A stretch of 5,334 nt of DNA from CAYPZL01 sp964415045 (GTDB lineage: Bacteria; Planctomycetota; Phycisphaerae; Sedimentisphaerales; Anaerobacaceae), in contig CAYPZL010000282.1 in NCBI GenBank assembly GCA_964415045.1, positions 1 through 5,334 on the forward strand, in the 5' to 3' direction. Below the pieces are notes generated by a model. That model had not been told where the DNA came from, did no database searches, and worked only from the letters and a program-made list of their open reading frames with translations. Positions within the stretch are counted from its first letter, which is position 1. Every line of letters starts with the position of its first letter. Positions 1 through 5,334 of the stretch are shown here, piece after piece. The translations under genes were made by a program, and so were the position numbers.

Positions 1-2760
1 GGTCAGCGTTGTGATATTGGTCAGGCTCACGCCGACCGAGGCCAGGTCGATCTCCCAGGCGATCCAGTCGCCGCTTGCGATGTCGGCCGGGTCGCCGTCG
101 TAGGGGACTTTGACGCCGTTGATCTTGACGTACAAATCGCCCGTGTTGTCGGCCACCCCGCGGAAGTGCACCACCAGCGTGGTCACGCCCTCGATGGTCC
201 AGTTCTGGCCCGGCGTGAAGGTGCGGTCCGCCTCGGAAATGGCGGGGGCCACGGTGTTGTCGTAATAGAGCGGCATGGCCTGGGCGCCGCCGTAGACGTC
301 GGTGGTCTCCATGAGATAAGTGAAGCCGCCGGTCCAGATATCGTGACCGACAGCCGCCCCGGTGCCGTTGCCCGGATTACCCGGTTCCGGCAGGGTAAAG
401 CCAATGCCGTCGATCCACGCCTCGAACACGCGGGAGCCGACGTCGTTGGTGTAGCTCTCGAAGTCGTCCACCACGAGGAAGTCGGGCACCGTGAATGTCC
501 AGACATTTCCGGCATGTACGGTTTCATCGGCCTCGACCTCGTCGATCCGCCAGAAGTAGTCGCCGCCGCCGATCTCGACCAGGCCGGCCAGCGGGAAACT
601 GGTCCCCGGCTGATTGCCCTGGAACTCGGGCGCGTCCTTATCGGCCGCAGCGAGCGCATCTCTATCCGTGCCGAAGTACACGTCATGCGAGGCTGCTCCA
701 TCGCCGGCCTGCCAGCTCAGCGCCGTCGCATCCCGGACATCCACGATTGCTCCGCGAGCCGGTTGAGGATCCCAGGCCAAAGACAGATCTACGCGCATGA
801 CCTGCGTAATCTCTTCCGCGCTCAGTGCCCGGTTGTAAATGCGCACGTCGTCCATCACGGCCGTGGAATACACGCGGCCCCCGCAGCCGGGATCGGCGCC
901 GATATACAGATCCTCGTTGCTGTCCCACGGCAACGGAACGGCAGCGCTGCTCATTTCCTGGCCGTCGACGTACAGTCTCAGCGTGGTGCCGTCGTAGGTC
1001 GCTGCCACGTGGACCCAGGCATTTGCCCTGGCCGGCGCGGAAACACCCATGCGAGCATCGGCGTTCGCTTCGCGGACGCCGAAAACGAAGTTGTTGGGAA
1101 TAATGTTGGCGTCCGGCTCGCCGCCGGCGACGCCCAGGAACCAACTGGACCAGGTCGAGCAGCCCAACCCGTGATAAAGCAGCGCCTGCTGGTCGGTGTT
1201 TTCCAACTTGACGAAAAGAGCAACCGTGTAGGCATTGCTGCTGAGCAGCTTTATCTCGGCGTTGTTCTGAACCTGTATGTAGTTCGCGCCACTGAGTTGC
1301 AGCGCGGCCCAATCGTAGCCGTCCTGCGTCCACAACGGTGTGCCGGTAATGGCGCCGTGGTTCTCGTGCCCGGACCAGTCAACCGCCCTGCTGCCCTGCG
1401 CCTCATCAAACTTGAACCAGAGAGCCAGGTTCGGATCGTTGATGGGGATCTCAGGCATCGTCCGGAAGCTCCAGACTTCGCCTCTGACCGTGCCGGTCTG
1501 AGCGAACTCATCGACCCGCCAGTAGTACGTCTTGTCCAATTCCAGGGGACCGGGATCATAGCTGGCGCTGGCGGTCATGAAACCGCCCGCGACAGCGTCG
1601 TTGACCTCGTCGAAGTTCTCGCCAAAGTAGACCGTGTGGAACAGCGCTCCCAGACCGGGCTCCCAGGTCAACTGGCTGTCCACATCCACGAACTCAACCG
1701 CGTCGCCGGGAACCGGATTCCAGGCCGTCGCCGGCCGCACCCAGAAGCTCCGCACGCTACCCTTCCAGGGGCTGTCGGGGTGGGTGTCGCTGACGGCATC
1801 CACACGCCAGTAGTAGGTCTGGCCAGGGGTTAGCCCCGTGGCATAAGGCGGCGCGGCCCCCACCTCCAGCGAGTTGTCCGTCACGGCGATGGGTTCCACC
1901 AGGGCGTCGTTGACGTCGTCGAAACTCTCACCGATATACACCACGTGCGAGGTGGCCGCGTCGCCCGGCTTCCAACCGAGCGTCTGCACCGTTGATTCGA
2001 CCATAGCGCCGTCCCGGGGTTCGAGGCCGATGGCCGGCAGGTACTCTGTGTCCGCACCTTCAATGATAGACTGAAGCTCCTGTTCCGTCAAAGCCGTGTC
2101 ATAAAGGCGGAAATCGTCGATCAGACCCACATAGTAATTGGTCGGGCCGGGTTTGGAGCCGATCGTAAAGACGGTGACGCCGGTCATCGGAAGGGTCATA
2201 CCGGTGCCGCTGTGCCAGAGAGCGCCGTTGAGGTAGATCTGCTGGTCGCCGGTGTCGGCGTTTTTGACGAATGCCCAGTGGGTCCATGTGCCCTCGTAGT
2301 CCGCGGCGTCGGCGGCAAGGTTAATCCGATCGTAGCCGCCGGCCGTGGTGCCGCCCGTGTCGAAATAGACTGTGCCGTTACTCCAGGGCACGTGCGCTGA
2401 CATAACTCTCGAATCGTTCACCCCAGCGTCTTGAAAGGCCCCGAAGATGAAGTTGGCCTGCGGCTGGGCGTCCGGATCGCCGTAGGCCCAGAGCGTCACC
2501 GTGGCCTGCGTTTCAATGGTCGACCATGCTTCGGGCGGTACGTCCACGTAGGCCGAGCCGTCGAAACTCAGTGCCACGCCAAATTGTCCGGCTTCCCACG
2601 TCGCATCCACGACGGTTGCATCATAGCCGTTACCGGACGAATCGGCGGCTATGGTCCCGGCCCCGTCGTCGAACTTCCACCAGCCGACAAGGTCGGCCGA
2701 GGCCACGGGAGCCAGTCCCAACATACAGACAAAAACTAAGAATACGGATTTTCTATACAT
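1..2760 (-). CDS. Large secreted LamG/Fn3-like multidomain protein (3' end outside window)
   Basis: This frame is open for all 920 codons from the ATG at 2760 to the window edge, so the C-terminus is missing. Residues 1-22 form a signal peptide (Lys/Arg n-region, hydrophobic core, cleavage after ASA). Two LamG/concanavalin-like domains follow, at about 24-235 (opens LVGWWKFDDGAG, closes LIDDFRLYDTALTEQEL) and 443-657 (LALWFKFDEAQG; WVHVAATYDGTTLRLYVDG; MDDVRIYNRALSAEEI). Three Fn3-like repeats of about 100 residues lie at 240-342, 344-436 and 661-758, each with an H-x-VY-[IF]G strand and a Y-[YF]-W-R-[VI]-D strand. From 760 a module starting FLVVDDFESYTND runs to the edge; in planctomycete relatives, as I recall them, such a module ends soon after the point reached here. 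LamG domains commonly bind glycans or proteins, so an exported adhesive or carbohydrate-binding role is inferred. No catalytic domain is visible in the part present. Confidence 0.96.
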   Translation of the reverse strand, partial: MYRKSVFLVFVCMLGLAPVASADLVGWWKFDDGAGTIAADSSGNGYDATVVDATWEAGQFGVALSFDGSAYVDVPPEAWSTIETQATVTLWAYGDPDAQPQANFIFGAFQDAGVNDSRVMSAHVPWSNGTVYFDTGGTTAGGYDRINLAADAADYEGTWTHWAFVKNADTGDQQIYLNGALWHSGTGMTLPMTGVTVFTIGSKPGPTNYYVGLIDDFRLYDTALTEQELQSIIEGADTEYLPAIGLEPRDGAMVESTVQTLGWKPGDAATSHVVYIGESFDDVNDALVEPIAVTDNSLEVGAAPPYATGLTPGQTYYWRVDAVSDTHPDSPWKGSVRSFWVRPATAWNPVPGDAVEFVDVDSQLTWEPGLGALFHTVYFGENFDEVNDAVAGGFMTASASYDPGPLELDKTYYWRVDEFAQTGTVRGEVWSFRTMPEIPINDPNLALWFKFDEAQGSRAVDWSGHENHGAITGTPLWTQDGYDWAALQLSGANYIQVQNNAEIKLLSSNAYTVALFVKLENTDQQALLYHGLGCSTWSSWFLGVAGGEPDANIIPNNFVFGVREANADARMGVSAPARANAWVHVAATYDGTTLRLYVDGQEMSSAAVPLPWDSNEDLYIGADPGCGGRVYSTAVMDDVRIYNRALSAEEITQVMRVDLSLAWDPQPARGAIVDVRDATALSWQAGDGAASHDVYFGTDRDALAAADKDAPEFQGNQPGTSFPLAGLVEIGGGDYFWRIDEVEADETVHAGNVWTFTVPDFLVVDDFESYTNDVGSRVFEAWIDGIGFTLPEPGNPGNGTGAAVGHDIWTGGFTYLMETTDVYGGAQAMPLYYDNTVAPAISEADRTFTPGQNWTIEGVTTLVVHFRGVADNTGDLYVKINGVKVPYDGDPADIASGDWIAWEIDLASVGVSLTNITTLT

Positions 2761-2767
2761 GGTGAGT

Positions 2768-2773
2768 CCTCCT
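2768..2773 (-). promoter_or_regulatory. Ribosome binding site of the LamG-protein gene
   Basis: On the minus strand AGGAGG lies 7 bases before the ATG at 2760. This perfect Shine-Dalgarno core at ideal spacing, followed directly by a signal peptide, fixes the start codon. Confidence 0.9.
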
Positions 2774-2883
2774 AACAAAAAGGATCGCAGTGATTTGGAA
2801 TGTGCGTTTGCCACTCAAACCTTCACACCTCGTCGTTTTCGAGCCGTAGCAACGATGACGTGCTCTTGCCTTGTGAACACACA

Positions 2884-2912
2884 GTCCGCCGAATGGGCCG
2901 GTTCCGGCGGAC
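2884..2912. repeat. Perfect 8-bp inverted repeat (GTCCGCCG/CGGCGGAC)
   Basis: GTCCGCCG at 2884-2891 is the exact reverse complement of CGGCGGAC at 2905-2912, with a 13-base loop that itself contains GCCGG and CCGGC halves. Just beyond it, GGCCG (2913-2917) can pair with CGGCC (2930-2934). The pair would form GC-rich hairpins in the leader of the LamG mRNA, about 120-150 bases before its start codon. No T-run follows on either strand, so it is not a canonical intrinsic terminator. A structured leader or protein-binding site is possible; chance in GC-rich DNA is also possible. Confidence 0.5.
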
Positions 2913-3222
2913 GGCCGCGAAACCCGGGCCGGCCACCGAGGGCCTCCTCCTATCCGGCGTAATCGGCATAAACCGCCCGCCGCTTAAGCGAACTCTTTGG
3001 GCCTCCTGCCGCGAAACGTGGCTTTGACCTCCGTTGCCGTTGCATATTGGCAGATGCGTCCTCCTCATCATCCCAATCCGTTCGGTTCCCGGCGCGGGCG
3101 CCGTCTCACCCCGCCATCCGAACGACCCGATCATGCACTAAATATGCGTCTACGTGATTGCCGCGCAAAAACCGTCTTCTTTCGACCAACACATCGACGC
3201 GATCAGCCTCCTGGAATTTGGG

Positions 3223-4014
3223 CTATTGCAGGGCTCTGTATGCGTAGCCCTTCAGCATGATGTCGAACTCCTCCCATTCCTGGTCATCCACGGGCGTCCG
3301 ATAGAAGTCAAACGCCTGCGGATCGTACAGCGCTTTCTCGTTCCATTCGATGAGCCCTTTGCTGCGCCAGCGCTGCGGTGCGGCGTGGCCGTCGGCATAG
3401 CCCAGCATGCTGGTGTTGTCACGATGCCAGATGGCAAACGGATCGACCCACTGTCTCCGCTTCGGGTACAGGACCCACGATCCGGCGTTGTATCCGCGCT
3501 TGTCGCATTCGGCTAAAAACACGTATTTGGTGGCCGGCTGCTTGATGTCGGTGTAGATAAGGCAAGGCAGGATTTCCCAGGCGCCCGTGGCCTCAACCGC
3601 ATTCATGCCGCCGGCGATCGAATACGTGCGATAGCCGTACTTGTGCCAGGGGTTGTTCTTGCGCCGGTCGGAGGGGCAATGGTACACCTCTACGTCCTGG
3701 ATGTACGTCCACAGTTGCCCTCTCTTGATGTATTCCTTCTTCTGCTCGACGCTGGAATCCCCGGCGCCGGGCGGCATCATCACCCAGGCCGGATCGCCCG
3801 TCGGGCCGGGCGTCCAGCCGCTGACCAGCTTCGAATCGTTCTCATCCTTGTACATCAGCCACCCCATCAGGAGCGTGCGCACGTTGCTGCGACAGTGCAG
3901 GCTGCGGGCCTGCTCTTTGGCGCGCTTCAGGGAAGGCATCAGGATGGCCATAAGAACGGCGATGATGGCGATGACCACCAACAATTCAATCAACGTGAAG
4001 GCTCTGCGTCGCAC
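3223..4014 (-). CDS. Prepilin-type N-terminal methylation protein (type II secretion/pilus-like, H-Xn-DG family)
   Basis: The 263-residue product begins MRRRAFTLIELLVVIAII. It has a basic leader, a prepilin peptidase site after Ala5, the Glu at mature position 5, and a hydrophobic helix at about 6-29. Such proteins are processed by the prepilin peptidase and held by the helix in the inner membrane or in pseudopilus-like fibres. The C-terminal domain carries family signatures: a CRSNVRTLLMGWLMYKDEND segment from Cys41, a YHCPSD motif, and WHRDNTSMLGYADGHAAP, which resembles the H-X9-DG motif but has ten residues between His and Asp. The GTG at 4014 is chosen because GGAG lies 8 bases upstream, the leader becomes typical, and a possible promoter overlaps the more distal ATG at 4113. 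Starting there would give 296 residues. Its exact role is unknown; many planctomycetes carry numerous paralogues. Confidence 0.93.
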   Translation of the reverse strand: MRRRAFTLIELLVVIAIIAVLMAILMPSLKRAKEQARSLHCRSNVRTLLMGWLMYKDENDSKLVSGWTPGPTGDPAWVMMPPGAGDSSVEQKKEYIKRGQLWTYIQDVEVYHCPSDRRKNNPWHKYGYRTYSIAGGMNAVEATGAWEILPCLIYTDIKQPATKYVFLAECDKRGYNAGSWVLYPKRRQWVDPFAIWHRDNTSMLGYADGHAAPQRWRSKGLIEWNEKALYDPQAFDFYRTPVDDQEWEEFDIMLKGYAYRALQ

Positions 4015-4022
4015 GGTCGTGT

Positions 4023-4026
4023 CTCC
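4023..4026 (-). promoter_or_regulatory. Ribosome binding site supporting the GTG start of the prepilin gene
   Basis: On the minus strand GGAG lies 8 bases before GTG at 4014. It is a short match, but the ATG at 4113 has no purine-rich match in the bases preceding it, so this site favours the short prepilin leader. Confidence 0.55.
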
Positions 4027-4111
4027 ACTTGGACGACTCTTCTTCACCTGTTCCCGGAGTCTGCCAGCTTGAAATCCTCCGGGCCTGCCTGTTGTTGAAT
4101 TTCTTTCCGTC

Positions 4112-4139
4112 ATTGTAGCACAAGAGCCGCCCGAGCGAA
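4112..4139 (-). promoter_or_regulatory. Candidate extended -10 promoter for the prepilin gene
   Basis: On the minus strand TACAAT (4112-4117) matches the -10 consensus at 5 of 6 bases and is preceded directly by TGC, the extended -10 element. A weak -35, TTCGCT (4134-4139, 3 of 6), lies 16 bases upstream. Transcription would begin near 4105, leaving a leader of about 90 bases before the GTG at 4014 and placing the ATG at 4113 upstream of the transcript. Prediction from consensus only. Confidence 0.4.
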
Positions 4140-4494
4140 CACCATTTTGCCATTTCTTTTTCGCGATTCTCCCCACTTTACAGTCATGCCACCAACGCCG
4201 TGCGGCCTCGCGGCTGCCGCAACAGAACCCATTTGCCGCCCTCGTGGGGCCCCTTTCACGACCGCTTTGCCGACGAAAGTACGTTTGGGCCCGACCAGTC
4301 GCGATATCAAGCCACTTGATTCCGTATCCGTTCCCTGCGCCGTTCTTCAACTGCCGTCTGCAGAATTCGCAGGTGTTATGAGAAAACCAAGCCAATCCGC
4401 GCCGGCGGGAAGGACGCGATTGGCGATTGCGGATTCACGGCTGCGGGGGCAGGAATGCCAAACGAACCCAATTGGCGGTCGAGGCGGAAATCGC
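4140..4494. other. Divergent intergenic region upstream of both promoters
   Basis: No gene is supported here. The prepilin frame stays open leftward from 4395, but its extra residues (rich in Arg, Gly, Cys and Trp) resemble nothing and lack a ribosome binding site. Visible structure includes an imperfect palindrome around an EcoRI-like GAATTC core at 4358-4372 (CTGC-A-GAATTC-GCAG), the GATTG repeat cluster at 4391-4436, and a perfect CCAATTGG palindrome at 4468-4475, about 20 bases before the -35 box of the rightward promoter. The region could hold regulator binding sites for the two divergent genes. Confidence 0.5.
4391..4436. repeat. GATTG repeat cluster with hairpin potential
   Basis: GATTG (4418-4422), GATTG (4425-4429) and GATTC (4432-4436) repeat at exact 7-base steps. 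The first copy also lies in CGCGATTGGC (4415-4424), which can pair with GCCAATCCGCG (4391-4401) as a 10-bp stem with one bulged base and a 13-base loop. AATCCGC (4394-4400) can alternatively pair with GCGGATT (4429-4435). The ATTGGC sequence recurs at 4471-4476. The cluster sits about 60-100 bases upstream of the rightward promoter, a place where operators often lie. Confidence 0.45.
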
Positions 4495-4523
4495 TTGCAC
4501 TGGCGAGAGCGGCGGTATATAAT
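4495..4523 (+). promoter_or_regulatory. Strong housekeeping-sigma-like promoter for the 207-residue gene
   Basis: TTGCAC (4495-4500, 4 of 6 consensus) is followed after exactly 17 bases by TATAAT (4518-4523, perfect). The DNA around the -10 box is AT-rich (TATATAATATATC), in contrast to its GC-rich surroundings. Transcription should start near 4530, giving a leader of about 110 bases before the ATG at 4640. Confidence 0.75.
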
Positions 4524-4625
4524 ATATCTGTGGAATAAGAAGGAGGGTGGTGTGCGCGGCGTCTCTTCATCGGCTGCTGCGATCTGCCCCACTCGCGTAA
4601 AGTGTCGGTCAATCTCATTCGTGCC

Positions 4626-4633
4626 GGAGGAGG
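4626..4633 (+). promoter_or_regulatory. Ribosome binding site of the 207-residue gene
   Basis: GGAGGAGG ends 6 bases before the ATG at 4640. This is a strong Shine-Dalgarno match at good spacing. It shows that the plus strand, not the longer antisense frame, is the coding one. Confidence 0.88.
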
Positions 4634-4639
4634 CATACG

Positions 4640-5263
4640 ATGAATATCGGACACGTTTTCCTGATGTGGGTCTTGTCCTTCGCCGCGGCGCAAGGGCAAA
4701 ATGCCGTCGCGCCGGCGCCAGCGGCGGACTACAGGCCGATCGTGAAAGTCAAAGTCGACGTCAGCGCCAACGAGGAAATCAAAAGCCAGATCCAGGAGTA
4801 CCTCGCCGTCCAGTTCGAATCCCTGGGCGACGTGCAAATGGTGCGGGAGAACCCCGACTGGACCATAGGGATCGTCACGACGAAGCTCACCGACAGCAGC
4901 GGAACCATGCGGGCGCTGGGCATTTCCTTTGTCATTCAGCAGCACGGCCCCCACATGCAGATGCTCCAGGCGCTGGCGCAGGCGTGCCGGTATTTCGTTT
5001 CGAGCGGTCTCATGCGCGACCAGGCCCTGGAATACCAGATGAAGCGACTGCTGATGGGCGTGTCGGTCCTGTCGGAAGGCGGCGATCTCGTCGTCGTCAC
5101 CAAACACCAGATGAGCGTGATTCTCCCGGACAAGCTGCCCCAGGCCTGCTTCGACATCGTCAGCGCCCTGGAAAAGGAGCGTTTCGGGGAGAGCCAAGAC
5201 ACCGGCGCGACGGTGCAGAACGCCTCGGACGAGGCCGGCGCCACCGACGTCAAGGGAGAATAA
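4640..5263 (+). CDS. Probable exported protein of unknown function (207 residues)
   Basis: I do not recognise a named family. The N-terminus has a hydrophobic stretch (VFLMWVLSFAAA, about 6-17) that looks like a signal peptide with possible cleavage near Ala17-Gly19, although its n-region lacks Lys or Arg. There is no lipobox cysteine. An Ala/Pro linker (about 22-29) leads to a compact domain at about 32-182. It runs strand (IVKVKVDV), helix (EEIKSQIQEYLAVQFESL), then GDVQMVRENPDWTIGIVTTKL, whose 'sequence-length-GDV-x4-ENPDW' pattern suggests a small periplasmic alpha/beta domain. Cys116 and Cys170 could form a disulfide after export. The tail from about 185 is acidic and polar, likely disordered. 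Consensus promoter, strong ribosome binding site and GC-rich third codon positions support expression. It is divergent from the prepilin gene, and no partner is evident. Confidence 0.88.
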   Translation: MNIGHVFLMWVLSFAAAQGQNAVAPAPAADYRPIVKVKVDVSANEEIKSQIQEYLAVQFESLGDVQMVRENPDWTIGIVTTKLTDSSGTMRALGISFVIQQHGPHMQMLQALAQACRYFVSSGLMRDQALEYQMKRLLMGVSVLSEGGDLVVVTKHQMSVILPDKLPQACFDIVSALEKERFGESQDTGATVQNASDEAGATDVKGE

Positions 5264-5295
5264 CCGCGTACCGGCTCGGCGTGTCTGTGCAGATT

Positions 5296-5334
5296 TTAGG
5301 GCACGTTGGCTTTGGGCCAGTAGGTGGTCCATTG
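5296..5334 (-). CDS. Possible C-terminal tail of a convergent gene (5' part outside window)
   Basis: On the minus strand, 12 sense codons run from the window edge to a TAA at 5296-5298, reading QWTTYWPKANVP. The arrangement would be convergent with the 207-residue gene, with 32 bases between the two stop codons. The peptide, rich in aromatic residues and ending in a polar tail, is plausible coding sequence, but such a short open stretch can arise by chance. No function can be assigned. Confidence 0.3.
   Translation of the reverse strand, partial: QWTTYWPKANVP

Larger units (their letters stand above)
2761..3222. other. 462-base intergenic region between prepilin and LamG genes
   Basis: No convincing gene is seen on either strand. 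The short frames here are rich in Arg/Pro/Gly, lack ribosome binding sites at useful spacing, and resemble no family I know. The part nearest the LamG gene contains a GC-rich inverted repeat, annotated separately. No hairpin followed by a T-run is evident after the prepilin stop codon, and no good -35/-10 pair was found for the LamG gene. The best candidate, TTGCGC with TATTTA 18 bases later around 3130-3175 on the minus strand, matches consensus at only 3 of 6 bases in each box and is not annotated. The region probably contains the LamG gene's promoter and untranslated leader, but this is inference. Confidence 0.6.

Noticed and set aside
166..1833. Plus-strand 555-residue open frame opposite the LamG gene
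   Set aside because: It lies wholly antisense to a frame with clear signal peptide, LamG and Fn3-like motifs. Its own translation shows no recognisable motif or ribosome binding site. It is stop-free because of GC-rich codon use on the real strand.
2823..3134. Minus-strand 103-residue frame in the prepilin-LamG gap
   Set aside because: Arg/Pro-rich composition, no family resemblance, no ribosome binding site at a useful distance. A 31-codon basic frame starting at ATG 3045 was dropped for the same reasons; its GAGGAGG is 14 bases away.
3160..3222. Intrinsic terminator after the prepilin stop codon
   Set aside because: A short run of T's occurs on the minus strand (GACGGTTTTTG), but only a 4-bp stem with a long loop can be drawn before it, too weak to call.
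3154..3516. Plus-strand frames over the prepilin gene (3154-3516, 3641-4072, 3643-4098)
   Set aside because: All are antisense to the well-supported prepilin coding sequence and show no motifs of their own.
4015..4395. N-terminal extension of the prepilin frame up to ATG 4395
   Set aside because: The added residues match nothing, would bury the prepilin leader 130 residues inside the protein, and span a candidate promoter.
5264..5295. Shared terminator between the convergent ends
   Set aside because: Only a CCG/CGG stem of three pairs is visible and no T-run follows it closely.
4376..5332. Minus-strand 318-residue open frame opposite the 207-residue gene
   Set aside because: The plus-strand gene has a consensus promoter, GGAGGAGG at 6 bases and a signal-peptide-like start. 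The antisense translation is Arg/His-rich with no motif, and its ATG near the edge lacks supporting context.
4552..5334. Plus-strand frame from GTG 4552 after AAGGAGG, running through the 207-residue gene in another frame to the edge
   Set aside because: It has a good ribosome binding site but the translation is strongly Arg/Gly/Ala-rich and overlaps a better-supported gene for its full length, as expected of a shadow frame.

Overview
The window looks like chromosomal DNA from a GC-rich, Gram-negative-type bacterium, most likely a member of the Planctomycetota (Phycisphaerae/Sedimentisphaerales-like). Two features point there. One is a secreted multidomain protein built from LamG-type domains, 'YYWRVDE' Fn3-like repeats and a 'VVDDFESYTND' C-terminal module. 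The other is a prepilin with the 'RRRAFTLIELLVVIAIIAVLMAILMPSL' type of N-terminus and an H-Xn-DG motif. Both styles are heavily duplicated in that phylum. This placement is inferred from protein style, not from a marker gene.

Layout from left to right. Positions 1-2760 (minus strand) hold the first 920 codons of a very large exported LamG protein, whose 3' end lies outside the window. It has an intact signal peptide and a strong AGGAGG ribosome binding site. Positions 2761-3222 are a 462-base gap with a GC-rich inverted repeat and no convincing gene. Positions 3223-4014 (minus) encode a 263-residue prepilin-type protein that I start at a GTG codon. Positions 4015-4639 are the divergent intergenic region. 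It holds a possible extended -10 promoter for the prepilin gene, a cluster of GATTG-type repeats, and a near-textbook promoter (TTGCAC, 17 bp, TATAAT) reading rightward. Positions 4640-5263 (plus) encode a 207-residue, probably exported protein of unknown function. At the right edge, the last 12 codons of a possible convergent minus-strand gene may be present.

The prepilin and LamG genes are co-oriented and both products leave the cytoplasm, but the 462-base gap and separate ribosome binding sites suggest they need not be one transcript. The rightward gene is divergently transcribed, with its own promoter and a leader of about 110 bases. No RNA genes, mobile elements or CRISPR arrays were seen. 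Several long open frames here are antisense or out-of-frame shadows caused by high GC content. I found no clear evidence of a new multi-gene system. The least explained items are the 207-residue protein and its structured upstream region.
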